Below, in pieces: positions 1-11,855 of a stretch of DNA of 64,000 nucleotides (the first letter of the stretch is position 1; each line of letters starts with the position of its first letter). The notes below the pieces were generated by a model that saw only the letters and a program-made list of their open reading frames with translations, was not told the origin of the DNA and made no database searches. The DNA comes from Cherax quadricarinatus. Its lineage: Eukaryota; Arthropoda; Malacostraca; Decapoda; Parastacidae. The stretch covers positions 62,001 to 126,000 of the forward strand of contig NW_027195244.1 of NCBI RefSeq assembly GCF_038502225.1. Direction: 5' to 3'. Position numbers and translations under genes: made by a program.

Positions 1-139
1 ACGACAACTACTGCTACAACTAACCCATCTCTTTGGGTATGACCTACTTTCACTGGGGAATCCCGCCTAACAATGACAATGTCCTCGTCTGCTACCCGTC
101 CCATTTCCACCTGACGTTAGTATATAAGCGTCAGGCGCC

Positions 140-350
140 TTGCTTCCGCTTCAGAATCTCCACGACTACGGTGCTCTTTGCACCTACTCCAAGGTTGAGG
201 GACTGATTACCTCATCTTCTGTACATAGTTCTACTGTCTTCAAGTTATGTCCTGGAATTTGTATTGATAAAGCCACTGGATGGCGAAACATCTACAATAA
301 ATATACCCAGATGTTGCACATATGTCTTAATTTTATTTCTCGGATTGGTT
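140..350 (+). repeat. PLE terminal (pLTR)-like fragment with hammerhead-like core
   Basis: Non-coding. At about 268-297 there is GATAAA, then a short hairpin (GCCA paired with TGGC), then GAAAC. This is the order of a hammerhead ribozyme core: CUGANGA box, stem II, GAAA. The following stretch at about 303-337 (TACCCAGATGTTGCACAT) recurs in diverged form at 20,765-20,796. Penelope-like elements are known to carry hammerhead motifs in their terminal repeats, so I read this as a decayed terminus. The first box departs from consensus, so activity is doubtful. The 70-codon open frame here shows no recognisable protein. Confidence 0.35.
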
Positions 351-960
351 GAGCCGATTTTGTAAATAGTTTTTTCCCTCTGTAAAGTAAATTATTTCCT
401 CCGAATGTGTTTTGGAAAGGAAGTTATGTGAGGGAAAAGCAGTTAAAATGAACTTATGGTTGTTTAGGCTCCTGGGAACCGTTAGTGTGTCACCATCAGC
501 ACTCCCATCTAGTGGGTTGCTAGAAAACTTCAATTTCCTCGAGTGTTAGTTTCTTTAGGTTTTACTCCTGATAGTATTAACCTTAGCTGGTGTGGGTTGA
601 AGTTTGGGGAATCACTTCACCTCCAGTCTTCTCCTGATTAGTAAGGTGATATATCAGGAGTATTTCATTTCTTTATTTCTATCCTGGTTACCAGTTAGGA
701 CACTGAAGCAAATTTACCACCCCTTGTCTTTCTTCAATATTATACTTAATAACCATCTTGCAACCTGTGTCTGTGTTCATTATCAACTCTGTTGCTGGCT
801 TGGTCATCCAGAGTTGACTCTAGGTTTAGTGTAGAGAGAAACCAGTCAACGAGACATACTGGGACATAGCCACTCCTCATCTCTCCTTGATATATGGAGT
901 GAGATACTACGAACCATTATTGACAGGATTTCCTAAACATCTGACTAACACCGCCTACCC
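351..960. other. Intergenic, nothing recognised
   Basis: AT-rich sequence with short chance open frames only (for example 604-834). No conserved domain, repeat period or RNA gene is visible. Confidence 0.5.
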
Positions 961-1039
961 AGGATAACTAGCATTAGTTCTTCACATCCCAAGAAGATCT
1001 TCTGGACTTAGAACATTCCCCAACAGCTTGATACATTTA

Positions 1040-1871
1040 GACCGATCTCCTTAACTAGCTGTCTTTGTAAAACTTTTGAAAGAATGCTACTTAACAGACT
1101 ATACTACAGAATCAGACACCAACTTTCCCCTCATCTCTGTGGGTTCATGAAAGGTAAAAGTGTGCAGAATTGTACTTCCACCTTTCTCACTGCACACACC
1201 TCTGCTTGTCTTACCACATTTCTTGATCTAAAATCTGCATTTGATATCGCAAACAGAACCGTTATAATACACGAACTAGCCAAAATAAATATTGGTCATA
1301 GCCTACTTTGTTGAATAATAGGATACTTGTCAAATACCAAGTCTTTGGAAGCGAGTCTAAAGAAATGTCCCTAGGTATCCCACAGGTAGGAGTTCTCAGT
1401 CCCATGATATATAATTTTCTGATTAATGCTCTCCTAAATGCTCTACCTGCCTCACCTAAACATATAGCTATAAGCTATGCTGATGACATCATGATCCATA
1501 CAATAGGGCATAAGAAGATGAGTACCATTTTTAATGAAGTTCAAGCAATTTGTATTCCATTAGGCCTCATAATATCGTCCACTAAAACAAAGATATTAAC
1601 AAGCAAATGACATTCCCCACCCATCTATTTGCAGAGTGAAAACATTAGCTACGTTAAATCTTACAGATACCTTGGTGTAGATGTGCCCTTTAATAAATCC
1701 ACCATACCACAACTAAATAAGACATGTAAAGATAGGCTAAATGCTCTCGAAGCTGCCGCTGGCTACAACCCCAACCATGGTGCTAATGTAAGAATCGTGG
1801 GAATGATGTACATAACCTATGTTAGGTACTTAATTGATTATGCTGCTCCCATGTTGATATTAGCTAGATAA
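1040..1871 (+). pseudogene. Reverse transcriptase domain of I-group LINE, broken
   Basis: Conceptual translation gives an RPISLTSCLCKTFERM block just before 1,084, a motif A block LDLKSAFD (1,224-1,247), motif B GIPQ.GVLSPMIYNF (about 1,373-1,420) and motif C SYADDIMIHT (about 1,473-1,502). A YRYLGVDV thumb segment follows in the next piece (1,629-1,871). The catalytic aspartates of motifs A and C are present. The domain is split into at least three frames, with junctions near 1,310 and 1,610, so no functional polymerase can be made. It belongs with the RNase H and zinc motif downstream. Confidence 0.8.
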
Positions 1872-2219
1872 AGTTCTCTCCGACCCTTGGAGTTAATGTA
1901 ATATGAAGCTTTCAGTATTATTCTTCTCTGTCCCAAATCTACTAAGGTTCTTAATATGAGGAAGGAGCTTGGTATTTCTAGTATCAGTGATAGGATTATT
2001 GAGATTAACACTGTACTCGGTATTAGAATGTTAAGAAATGAACCAGACACTGTCACTATGACTCTTACTAAATGTCTGGAAGTAAATATACAGAGAGAGA
2101 AATGGATTTTGAAAACATGCAGTTATATTAAGTTTTATAACCTGCATAAATTTTATCACTATAGACAACAAGAGCATTTCACCCCTCCATGAAAGACGTG
2201 TTCATTTAATATCACCTAC

Positions 2220-3072
2220 CTGCAAGTCCTTTCTAAGAAGCTCATTGATAGTAATCCCTTCGTTAAATCACTTGTTAAAGCAACTGCTCAAGAAGGAACT
2301 TCTCGCCTAGCTGGTACTAATAAGTTATCACAAGTTACATACACTGATGGATCTAAACATGAGTCTTCTGGCAGGGCTGCATCTGCTCTTGTTGCCACCT
2401 CCCTAGTTAAGGACGATAATAAATTTGAGTTAAGAATAAGAATTAACATCTGGGCGTCTACCCAGCAAACTGAATAGTTTCCGATCCTAATGGCACTGAA
2501 GCTAACTTATGACACTGAGCTCACTCATCATTACTAATACTATGTCATCATTGAAGGCTCTTGACTCATATAATGACTCCAACAACATGCTCATTGGAGG
2601 AGCCAGGTATAGATACTCAAAAATCCAAGAAAAATGAATTAATGTACGATTGCTATGGATCCCATCATATACTGGATTACACCTTCATGATAAAGTTAGC
2701 CAAGAAGAGTACCCTGAATGTAACTTCGGTATATCTGTGTCTAGCATTAGGAATAATATTAGGAGAGAAGTAAATAATGAAAATGATTGTTATAGGAATG
2801 CAATTAAAAGTCTGAGTAGATCTATAACCCACTATGATAACATGAACGTAGATAAGTATGTTTATGGAGCAACTTGCAATGTGAACAGACTGACTGATGT
2901 TGTAGTGGCCAGACTTAGGCTTGGTTACAAGTACTTCTGGAAGTTTGGGAGACACACAGATGATGATCTAACTAAGTGCAAATTATGTAGTCAGGCATAT
3001 TTTCACTATGTGCTTAATTGTCCACTAACTGATGAATATAGAGATAGTATAATAACCTATGTGACGTCATGA
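2220..3072 (+). pseudogene. RNase H and C-terminal zinc motif of the same LINE, broken
   Basis: The first RNase H motif is visible as YTDGSKHESSGRAAS (about 2,340-2,384). The last RNase H motif appears as LWIPSYTGLHLHDKV (about 2,650-2,700). A CKLC...H...C pattern follows at about 2,977-3,030, typical of the C-terminus of RNase H-bearing LINEs. Stop codons and frame changes separate the two RNase H halves (around 2,475-2,640). RNase H in these elements removes the RNA template during target-primed reverse transcription; this copy is dead. Confidence 0.7.
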
Positions 3073-3305
3073 TATTTTGTTAATGAAAATAAGATACCAG
3101 ATATACTAAGCAAATTTTCTAAATTTGCTTGTAAGAGATAAGTGAACTGTAGATATAAATCCAAATGTACACCTGTAACCCTCCTGGGGCCTAGTTACTA
3201 GGATTTTTGTGTATCCATATGCTCTTGGGCTACCGTCTACAAGATGGATATTGGGTGCACAATAAACTAGCCACTTCCGTGGCAAAATCTAATATCTATA
3301 TCTAA

Positions 3306-3640
3306 TCTGACATGACAAATTCATTGCATTCAGTTTCCATTTAGCTGCAAAATTCACAACCCATGCTTCTCACTCACTATTATGTTGTAATATATTCCCC
3401 TATTTTGCCTACATGGAAAACGTTATGTCTTCACAGATGCTTTAATACACACCCTTTCTTCCCATTCTCTGTTTTATGGTTCATATCATCTTTCATTGAC
3501 CCTTTTACCAACAAGTACAGTTACAACTATCTGAAAGCATTTACTTCATCCATTCTCACTTATAATTTGAAAACAAATCATTCATTACCCTTTTTTTAAA
3601 CTCATCATCTTGCTCATTCGTAAGTTCTCTTTTAATGAGT
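3306..3640. other. Intergenic, nothing recognised
   Basis: AT-rich sequence between two LINE fragments. The 78-codon open frame at 3,363-3,599 has no recognisable motif. Confidence 0.5.
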
Positions 3641-3649
3641 GTGTTTCTT

Positions 3650-4700
3650 TTACATACCCTCTAAAATTTCATCCATCAACCTTGGCAGCTTCTCAGAATC
3701 TCCCGAGAGAACAGTGTCAGCAGCCAAAAGCAACTTTGACCACTTCAGCTTAGCGTTAGTTCCTGCATCTTTTAATTCTGTAATTATCCCCAAAACCCTT
3801 GAAAAAATGAATTCTGTGGTTCTTGAGATCTGCTCAAGACACATTCCATTAAGAGAAAGAAGGAGAAGATGTAAACTAGAAAGAGACGTTCCCTATACAG
3901 ACGAAGGTGAAGAGTCACAGAGCTGCTGAGTGGGGCAAAAATATCTGAAATTCGAAGGGAGGCACTAGTCAATGAAATTGCAAATGTCGAACTTAAGCTG
4001 AAGGAATCTTATAGAAGACAAGAATCTCAGGAAGAACTAAAAGCCTTTATATAAAGGAAACTGACAAAAATACCTCTTCTCTTATGCCAAATCTAAGGGA
4101 AAAACAACATACAGTATTGGGCCCCTGCTTAGGCGGGATGGGACATACACAGATGATAGCCAAGAAATGAGTGAGATACTTAAGTCCCAATATGACTCAG
4201 TGTTCAACGAGCCACTGCCCAGACTAAGGGTCGACAATCCAAGTGAATTCTTTATGAACGAAACCCAAAATTTGGTAATCTCAAAAATCTCGGAAATTAT
4301 TCTAACTCCACAAGACTCTGAAGAGACAATTAATGACATGCCCATGCACTCTGCCCCAGGCCCAGTCTCGTGGAACTCCGTGTTCATCAAGAATTGCAAG
4401 AAGCCCCTATCGCGAGCCTTCAGCATTTTATGGAGAGGGAGCATGGATACAGGGATCATCGTACACACACTAAAAACAACAGACATAGCCCCACTCCACA
4501 AAGGTGGCAGTAAAGCAACTGCAAAGAATTACAGACCGAAAGCACTAACATCCCATATCATAAAAAGGAAATCTTTGAGAGGGTTCAAAGAAGCAAAATA
4601 GGCAACTACCTAGATACCCATTAATTACACAACCCAGGGCAACACGGGTTTAAAGCAGGTCGCTCCTGCTTTTTTCAGCTACTTAACTACTATGACAAGA
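3650..4700 (+). pseudogene. 5' RT portion of a second LINE (Jockey/CR1/RTE-like)
   Basis: Three frames together give a typical pre-RT and early-RT region. There is a basic IPLRERRRR segment near 3,850, a coiled EIRREALVNEIANVELKLK segment near 3,950-4,010, and FSYAKSKGKTTYSIGPLLR near 4,080. At 4,167-4,601 comes an open frame with SAPGPVSWNSVFIKN and ADIAPLHKGGSK-type RT motifs. A GQHGF.AGRSC block follows at about 4,637-4,680, and then the homology stops, before RT motif A. The clade cannot be fixed from this part. The 3' half is missing, so this is an internal fragment, not a normal 5'-truncated insertion. Confidence 0.7.
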
Positions 4701-4845
4701 ATTCTTTTGCCCCATTACCACCTGGCATACAAACTTACCTATTACTTCCTCTACAACAGATTCTCCCGCTTTAGCATTTAGATTCCTCTCAATTATCTTC
4801 TCGCTTGGTTCAAAACTCTCTATATACTCGCTTAATATCTCCCTA
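4701..4845. other. Unassigned spacer
   Basis: Short AT-rich sequence leading into the TC microsatellite; no features seen. Confidence 0.4.
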
Positions 4846-4908
4846 AACTTCTCTCTCTCTTCTCTGTCTGTCTGTCTATCTGTCTGTCAGTCTGTCTGTC
4901 CCTCTCTG

Positions 4909-4940
<32 letters not shown>

Positions 4941-4955
4941 CGTCTCTCTGTCTCT

Positions 4956-5051
<96 letters not shown>
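4846..5051. repeat. TC/TCTG microsatellite
   Basis: A TCTG-interrupted stretch (about 4,846-4,960) passes into a nearly pure TC run (about 4,961-5,050). On the minus strand this produces Arg-Glu dipeptide open frames, which are artefacts. Confidence 0.95.
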
Positions 5052-5054
<3 letters not shown>

Positions 5055-5688
5055 ACTCCTCTGCACTTCTCTCATTTCCAAGTGCATTAACACATAATAT
5101 AAACCTCTTATCACATGCTGTCCTTATTTTAATCCTCATTATCCTTGAATTTATAAAATATTTTTTTCCTTCCATAACTGATCATTCAACATTATGATAA
5201 CTTTCTTTATTTCAAATTCTTTCTGATATACAAGACTTAATCCCATTAATTTCTCCCCACTAAAAATCTCATACCCCCTTCACTTTGTTTCACTTAGAAC
5301 TTGGACATTCAGCTTCTTGTCATTCATAACATTCACAATAAACTTTTTCATCCTTTGTATTACATTCAAACTCATTTAAACATCCCAACTTTAAAAGGTT
5401 TTTATTTTTAAATTTAGGAAATAAATGTGTTCGGATATATTGAAGTGGACATATCGGCGGATGGGTCTATGAAAGATGTGGTGAACCATAGAAGCGACCA
5501 GTGGAAAAAAGACAAGAGGTGTATTAAGACATATGTGAAGAAGAAGACATTTATCCATGGAGACAAAAAGGACAACTGACCATAGTTGTGGTACCAAGAC
5601 TGTTATTTGGGCTGGAAGCACTGGTTTTAAATGTTGCAGAGAAGAGAAGGTTAGTGGCGTTGAGGTTGTGCTTGTGATCAATGTTTGG
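5052..5688. other. Intergenic, nothing recognised
   Basis: AT-rich DNA between the microsatellite and the first Tx1-like LINE. The 127-codon minus-strand frame at 5,391-5,774 crosses the LINE boundary at 5,699 and has no known motif, so it is not a gene. Confidence 0.5.
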
Positions 5689-5698
5689 TATGAACATT
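5689..5698 (-). repeat. Target-site duplication of LINE copy A (3' side)
   Basis: TATGAACATT (AATGTTCATA on the element's sense strand) directly follows the element's A-rich tail. It is repeated at 11,185-11,194. Confidence 0.8.
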
Positions 5699-6541
5699 TT
5701 TTTTTATTTAAAACATCATAAATTACAAGGTAGTATAAAATATTAAATACCACAATAATACAGGATCTGGACAAGATTACGAAGAATTATATCACAAGTG
5801 CAAGAGAAAAATTTTGAAACACGCAAAATACATACACACCATGCACTGACACACATTATACAAAATGATAATATATCTGACACATACACACAAAACAGTT
5901 GGAGGGGGGACCCCCCCCCCATGAAAACTCATCTATAAATACACCCACATCATTCACACACGTATTGATCACAGCAGTGATCAAACATAAATTTTTGTAA
6001 CTTTATATATACATGCAACTGATTATGAAATTTAACTTAAGAACAAAGTCTGGTAATTATCCGTCAACATTACTCTATAACAAAAATAAGCATTACACAA
6101 AATTGCATAAGCGTATAAAGCATCAACAACTGCAAGATGTTTACAGCATACGTTGCATCAGCAACGAAACTTAATAACATTACAAAAGTGATGGAAAACA
6201 AATTATGTAAAAACAAATATCAACCCCATCTAAGAGGAAAGAAATTCCCTACAAAATTACAATAAAAAACTGCGAAAATACATACCAGAAAAATTATATT
6301 TGCTAAAACTGGTAGACTAACATGGACAGTGACTTCTATAACTCTCTTTTAAGCTCAAGGACATATTTTATACAAATCTTGGACACAATCTTGCACACAA
6401 AACTTACATGTCAACACAGCACCACTCAGTACATACCTTCCCGACCCTCACATTCCTTCGCAAGCCCTTTACCTCACACACTCTCCCTCCAAAAACCTAA
6501 TGGCAACCCGCTTATAAAGGAAACCAGTCCTTTACGTATAA
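5699..6541 (-). other. 3' UTR of LINE copy A
   Basis: About 840 bp downstream of ORF2. It is rich in GT/CA runs, with a homopolymer block of G then C near 5,901-5,920 (as seen on plus), and ends in an A-rich tail carrying AATAAA. No ORF or secondary structure was recognised. Confidence 0.6.
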
Positions 6542-9500
6542 TTAGCTCGCCAACTGAATGAGGCAATTGACCGTAAGTTTGCAGTAGGTCTCCGGAAAAC
6601 GTGTCCTCCACTGTCCCCCATAAATATGTCTGTTTCTGCAAACCGTTCTATATATACCCGCCGCAATTGCCCTAATCCTAATTCTTCCTACTCCCGTGTC
6701 CCTCATCCCCCAGGAAATATACAGAAAATCCACCACTACATACATAATCACCCTTTTCACTTCTCTGGAGACCCCGTGTACTTCTAATGTTAAGGCTCTC
6801 AGGGTCTCTACATTACCCCCACCCATCAAGCTAAAAACCTTCGCTAACCACACCCTTACCTCCCTCAACTCTTCACAGAAATAAACCGCATGAAAAGCTG
6901 TTTCCTATTCTCCACAGTGATCGCAGGTCTGTTCCCTCACCAATCATATTGAACACAAAACAGCTTTCGATGCTAATATCCCCATTATAAACCTATATAC
7001 AAACTCCCGTACTCTCGGCATTAACTTAAGCTTTCGAAAGTCATTCCATATCATACCCCAATCATACAAGGGATAAACCGATACCCCCTGTATGATTTCC
7101 GGCCTTCTGCTCATCGTCACCAAACGCTCCACCCTAAGATTTTCCACCTCCCTAATCAATAACAATAACCTCAGCATATCCTCGCATTCAATTAATTCTT
7201 TTCCGCTCCACCATCTCCGCACATCCTTCATCACTTTCCCCACTCTAACCCCTCTTTCCCCCCCCTCCCTAACGAACCTCTGTTTCACATATAAAGCCTT
7301 TACTCTCGGCCCCAACGCTAAAAGGCCTACTCCTCCACTGCGTATATTCGACATCACCACCTCCTTGCTTAGCCATGCCCTCCCGAAACCCCAAACATAA
7401 CGTAATGCCATCCTTTGAATCTCGTGTACGTCTGGAGTCCTCAGTGGATACACCACAGCCATACTCCACACTTTACTATAAACTAATGAATTTTCAATTA
7501 TCGCACGCTGTTGTAAGGTGACGTCCCCCGCCCGTAAACTCCTCAACCTTTTTACTGCCTTCTCCACCACCACCTCCGAATTCACCTGCCTAGCCTCCCG
7601 TGCATCTGTCATGTATATAACTCCACAAATTTTTAGCCTAGCCACTACTTCCCACCCAAACTCCAACCCCAAGCCCCCCCCCAACCCAGGCACCCACCTC
7701 CAGCAAACTTGATTTTGCTCTGTTCACCCGCATGCCAGATGCCGTCCCGAAAGGCTCTAACACACTTTCCACCGTACGCAATCCCTCCACACCGGCCATC
7801 AGAACAGTGGTATCATCCACATACCCCACCACATATATACACCCATCCTTCTCCCCATTTAAAATCCCCCTCCCCTCAACGAGCCCATAAAATGGATGCT
7901 GCATACACGCAAACAATATTTGAGACAGGGGGACACCCCTGTCTCAAACCCCTCTCCATCCTTACAGGCCTTCCCAACCTGCAATTAATTTGTACTCGCA
8001 CCATTGCAGATGAATACATTGTATCAACCCACCTCACCACTCCCATGCCAAAACCGAGCTGCAACAAACTAGCCCTCAGAAAATTTCTATCCACACAGTC
8101 GTGTGCATTTTCTCAATCAATGCCCAAAAGCCCTCCCCTGCTGCAACCCTCCAAAAAATCCCTAATGTGGCCATGCCCATCTCTCATGCTTCTGCCCAGA
8201 ATACCCATCTGCCCCTTATGAATAACCCCACCTAACACCTTCTTCATCCTATTGCCCAGTATCTTCGCGAAAATCTTGTAGTCGGCACACATTAGCGAAA
8301 TAGCTCTGTACTCACTCAATACTCTTCCCTCTTGCTTTTTGCGTACTAATACGACTACACCCGTTCGCTGAGTCTGTCCTAACTGTCCCTCCCGTCGCAT
8401 ACAATTCATGACCCTCACCAGACAGTACTTAATGTGCTCCCATTGAATTCTATAAAAATCATTTGATATCCCATCTATACCCGGTGCCTTGCCAGTATTC
8501 ATATTGAACACAGCCTCCTCAACTTCCCCTATGCTAATCTCACCTCCCATCCCCATGCCCTCCTCTCCACATGACCCTAAACCTCTCCCCCCACACCTCC
8601 TCAATAGCATCGCCCTCCTCCCCCTTCCCCCACTTCTTTTGGAACCAAAAATCAGCATAATTGCTCATGCCTTCTGTAGTATTCAGTACCTGTCCCTTAT
8701 GATAACCCCCCATATCCTCACTTACCTCCAAGTTTAAAATAGTCGAATCCTTCTGTCTTACCCTAAAACCTCGCAAAACACTTCCCAAAGGCTTATCACC
8801 CCACAGCACAGCTTCCATTCCCGCCCTTACACGTACTGCATCAAATCTACCATTATGTAACTCTGCCAACCTGTCCTTGAGTTGAACCATGTTTCCGTAC
8901 TGCCGCCCCCCCCTTCCTCATAACACCCATTTAGCTGATATTCAAAATAATTTTGCAACCCATACCTCCACCCTGCCTCTTCCCTTCCCTTCCTCTTATA
9001 GAAACCTGCTATACCCGGCTTAGCATGCCTTTCCCACCATTCTAAGACACATGACTCTACCTCTCTAGAATCCCAAAAAGTTTGCCACCATTCCCCAAAA
9101 GCCATACTCACCTCCTCACTCCTCACGAGTCTTGCATTTAATTTCCAAAAACCCGATTGTATCCTAACCATACCTTCCCAATCAAGATCTGCTATAACTG
9201 CCCTATGATCAGAAAACCCCACATCAAAAGTCCTAACTCCCAACACATGTACAGCTTCCGTTGCATAGATCCTATCTAATCTTGCAGCATAATCCTGTCT
9301 GACAAACGTATACTCAACCTGCCAACCCCCCTCCCCACAACATCCAAACCCCCCACGTCTCCAAACACATTACGTAACAAGCCCAACATACACCCCGCCC
9401 CCCTCGGTTCCACATCCCCACCCCGAATAACACAATTCCAATCGCCCCCCTATTACAGTGACTAAAGTTCCTCACAAAGTTCTCCTTGACTCGTGCGTTG

Positions 9501-9815
9501 CCATCCGCCGGCATATATACTCCTATAAAACAAACCCTAGTTGCACCCCATTCCCCCCTCCACCCTCACGACCCTCCCCCCCCCTTCTAACACCCCAAAA
9601 TACGCAATGGACTGGTTTCCTCTACAGCCACAGCAACCCCACCTTTCAACCTCAACGAGCCACTCACATACAACTTATATCCTTTCAAAGACATCTCACA
9701 ACCAAACTTATAATTATGCTTCTGAATGAAACATATATCTACATTAAATCTCCTTAAAAACCATTCCACCCATACTCTTTTAACCTCGGCTCTCAGGCCA
9801 TTATCATTGATTGTT
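6542..9815 (-). pseudogene. LINE copy A ORF2, endonuclease and reverse transcriptase, broken
   Basis: ORF2 begins just after ORF1 with VVTINDNGLRAEV, the first strand of an APE-type endonuclease. The catalytic-Glu block reads FIQKHN where copy C has FIQEHN, so the metal-binding Glu is lost. The endonuclease C-terminus GFSDHRAVIADLDW is at about 9,220-9,180. RT follows: NTGKAPGIDGISNDFYR (about 8,490), MCADYKIFAKILGNRMKK (about 8,260), motif A GID-stop-ENA (TGA at 8,112-8,110 where copy C has Trp), motif B GLRQGC with a frameshift near 7,935, and an intact motif C GYVDDTTVLM (about 7,830). The thumb and C-terminal region run to 6,542 with a C-x2-C...H...C finger near 6,890-6,950. At least four frames are needed, so it cannot be functional. 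Confidence 0.85.
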
Positions 9816-9826
9816 ACAACCTTGAA

Positions 9827-11086
9827 TTATGACAGTATAGGCGGCTTGCCCCGCCGCCTTGGAATGGTACCCGCGTGACCTGGCTGCTGACTAGAGCCCC
9901 GTTTGTCACCTTGTCTGTCCAGTCCCCCAACCCCCCCTTTATCCTTTGAACCTTTCAGTACTTCAGTACCGCTACACCCACTCTCCGGGAGGTCCAACCT
10001 GGGCTTCCAAGACTTCTTCCCAGGTCTCTGCCTTGGCATTAAGACATCATCCATATCAGACGTCGCAGCTGTTCTCTTGCGTGAACCTCCATCTCCACAT
10101 GTAACCTCCTCTTCCATGCACGCTCTGTGCACCTCAGCCACTACCGTGTGCTTCTTCCCCTCATTGCACACGGTCTTCCCACGTCCCGATGATACTGTAG
10201 TCTCCTCCAACGAGCGTCCACGCTGCTCATCATCCAAACTCCCCTCCACCTCACTCAGGAAGGTATTCAAAACCTCATCTAACATTTCATCCTGTTGCAT
10301 TACAGGCTCACCGTCATCGTTCGTCGTCGTCGTCTGCTCAGGCCCCGTCTCCACAGGTAACGTAGCACATGAGTCTGCCTCCGCATCTGCTTTATCCACT
10401 TCCTCACTCCAACTGCACGATGCCTGCCTTTCGGCCGCATCTGTCTCCTGCACCACAGGACCCAACTGCTGATCCACCGGTGTTGGCATCTGTTCCCTCC
10501 GTCCTGGTTTCCTATGGCATTGGGCAGCCTTATGGTCAAATGATCTGCACAGCCTACAAGTCCGCCTCTGTCCTGCATAGTATATGTAGACCTGCGTTCG
10601 GAACTCTTCCAGTAAAACATACGAAGGAATTGATTGCCGTAACGTCATCTTCAGATTGAAGGATCCCTCGGGCAGTCCCACATAAGGCCCATCCTTCCAC
10701 ACTCCCAATTCCGCCGCATGAATCTTGCCATAACGACGGAAGACCGCAACCACATCATACTCACTAGCTTCAAAGGGCACATTCCTGACTTTTACGTATG
10801 TCACATAGCTGGATACATCATGTAGACATACCTCCACTGCTGCATTCACGGCCATCCTCTTCTCGTGGTACTTGTCAACTATGCTTGAATAAAATCCAGC
10901 ATTTATAAATTTGATGAAAATCCTCGTAACTCCGTTAACAGCCACACCATAAAGCTCTTCATTGGGTATCCCATACACATCACGAATAATCGTAGGGAGT
11001 AGCACCTGCATTGCAGAACTGCTTAGGGCCCCACGTACTAATTCCACTCAGACAGTATTCACACGTCTGCCATGTCTATCCACCAT
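9827..11086 (-). pseudogene. LINE copy A ORF1, RNA-binding protein with one nonsense codon
   Basis: ORF1 reads from the ATG at 11,086 (MVDRHGRRVNTV) for 420 codons. Codon 13 is TGA (11,050-11,048); the sister copy C has TGT there. The rest, from codon 14, is a single uninterrupted frame. A conserved N-terminal domain (about codons 25-165, with VKVRNVPFEASEYDVVAVF) resembles an RRM-like fold. It is followed by a CCHC zinc knuckle at codons 177, 180, 185 and 190 (CRLCRSFDHKAAQC) and a polar, acidic tail ending in a basic RRRGKPP patch. The role would be binding element RNA in the RNP. Only one lesion suggests a fairly young copy. The assignment to Tx1-type ORF1 rests on domain order. Confidence 0.8.
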
Positions 11087-11184
11087 GTTGATTGCTCAAA
11101 ACAGGTAAACTGTGCAGAAAATCAACTGAATCGGGAGCGCCTGCGCAGCACGTCCACTCGGTCCGGAAGCGAAGAGGACAATCC

Positions 11185-11194
11185 TATGAACATT
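11185..11194 (-). repeat. Target-site duplication of LINE copy A (5' side)
   Basis: TATGAACATT, an exact match to 5,689-5,698 across the 5,486-bp insertion. Confidence 0.8.
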
Positions 11195-11514
11195 ATGCAG
11201 AGATAGGAGTGGAGTGGATAGGAGTGGAGACGAGTAGTTTTTATGATTACTTGCTGTTAGAATGAGAGCAGGATTATATTTAGTAAGGGATTCAGGGAAA
11301 TTGGTTAGCTTGCCTTGAGTCCTGGAGGTGGTAAGTGCAGCTCCTGCACTTGAAGGATAGGTAGCAACGTAGATATGCTGCAGATCGAACGGACATATGA
11401 ACTATGATGTCAGCACACTTCTGACAAAGTGATTGAATCAGTGATAGTTAATGTGCTTCCTCGTTTATGGATCACCCAACCTCAGTGAAAGAAGGCCAGT
11501 GTTTTAAGGGAATA
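11195..11514. other. Intergenic, nothing recognised
   Basis: Flanking DNA with a local GGAGTGGA-type duplication at about 11,207-11,236; otherwise featureless. Confidence 0.45.
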
Positions 11515-11515
11515 C

Positions 11516-11608
<93 letters not shown>

Positions 11609-11667
11609 TAATAATAATAGTAATAGTAATAATATTCTATTCTATTCTATTTGATTTGCCGGTATGG

Positions 11668-11732
<65 letters not shown>

Positions 11733-11747
11733 TAAAAGGAAAAAATA

Positions 11748-11788
<41 letters not shown>

Positions 11789-11855
11789 GGAAAAAATAAT
11801 ATAATAATAATTATTATTATTATTAGTTTTAGCATTATTATTAATATTATTATTA
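11515..11855. repeat. Compound AAT/ATT microsatellite
   Basis: Three AAT runs (about 11,515-11,633, 11,670-11,730 and 11,752-11,785) are separated by a TATTC-rich spacer and two copies of an AAAGGAAAAAATAATAT spacer. Then comes a short AAT to ATT inversion (11,800-11,855) that can form a hairpin. The poly-Ile and poly-Asn open frames over it are artefacts. Confidence 0.95.

Larger units (their letters stand above)
961..3305 (+). mobile_element. Decayed I-group non-LTR retrotransposon (RT + RNase H)
   Basis: A 5'-truncated LINE on the plus strand carrying, in order, an RT domain (about 1,040-1,880), an RNase H domain (about 2,335-2,720), a C-terminal zinc-binding motif (about 2,975-3,050) and a 3' UTR to about 3,305. 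RT plus RNase H in one ORF2 is the arrangement of I-group clades (I, Jockey-related, R1, LOA). The endonuclease part is missing or unrecognisable. The frame is broken by several shifts and stops. No TSD or poly-A tail was identified, so the ends are approximate. The 3' UTR is well preserved compared with the coding part. Confidence 0.75.
5699..11184 (-). mobile_element. Tx1/L1-like LINE, copy A, near full length
   Basis: A 5,486-bp two-ORF non-LTR retrotransposon on the minus strand. The 5' end at 11,184 starts GGATTGTCCTC. ORF1 (11,086-9,827) and ORF2 (about 9,815-6,542) follow, then a 3' UTR of about 840 bp ending in AAATAAAAAAAAA. The ends are defined by a 10-bp TSD. The RT resembles the L1/Tx1 clade (DYKIFAKILGNRM block, an apurinic-like endonuclease, no RNase H), and ORF1 has the Tx1-type organisation with one zinc knuckle. 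The sense strand is G-rich. The copy has stop codons, frameshifts and a lost endonuclease Glu, so it is inactive. Two relatives lie at 17,289 and 23,377. Confidence 0.85.

Noticed and set aside
4832..5114. Arg-Glu dipeptide repeat proteins on the minus strand
   Set aside because: Translation of the TC microsatellite.
5391..5774. 127-codon minus-strand frame
   Set aside because: It spans the precise 3' boundary of LINE copy A at 5,699 and has no known motif.
7700..7860. YVDD motif taken as sign of a retrovirus or LTR element
   Set aside because: The surrounding RT blocks, the APE-type endonuclease, the A tail and the short TSD show an L1/Tx1-like LINE; no gag-protease-integrase or LTR is present.
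9903..10472. Plus-strand frame of 189 codons
   Set aside because: Antisense shadow of LINE copy A ORF1, Ser/Pro-rich from the reversed acidic tail.
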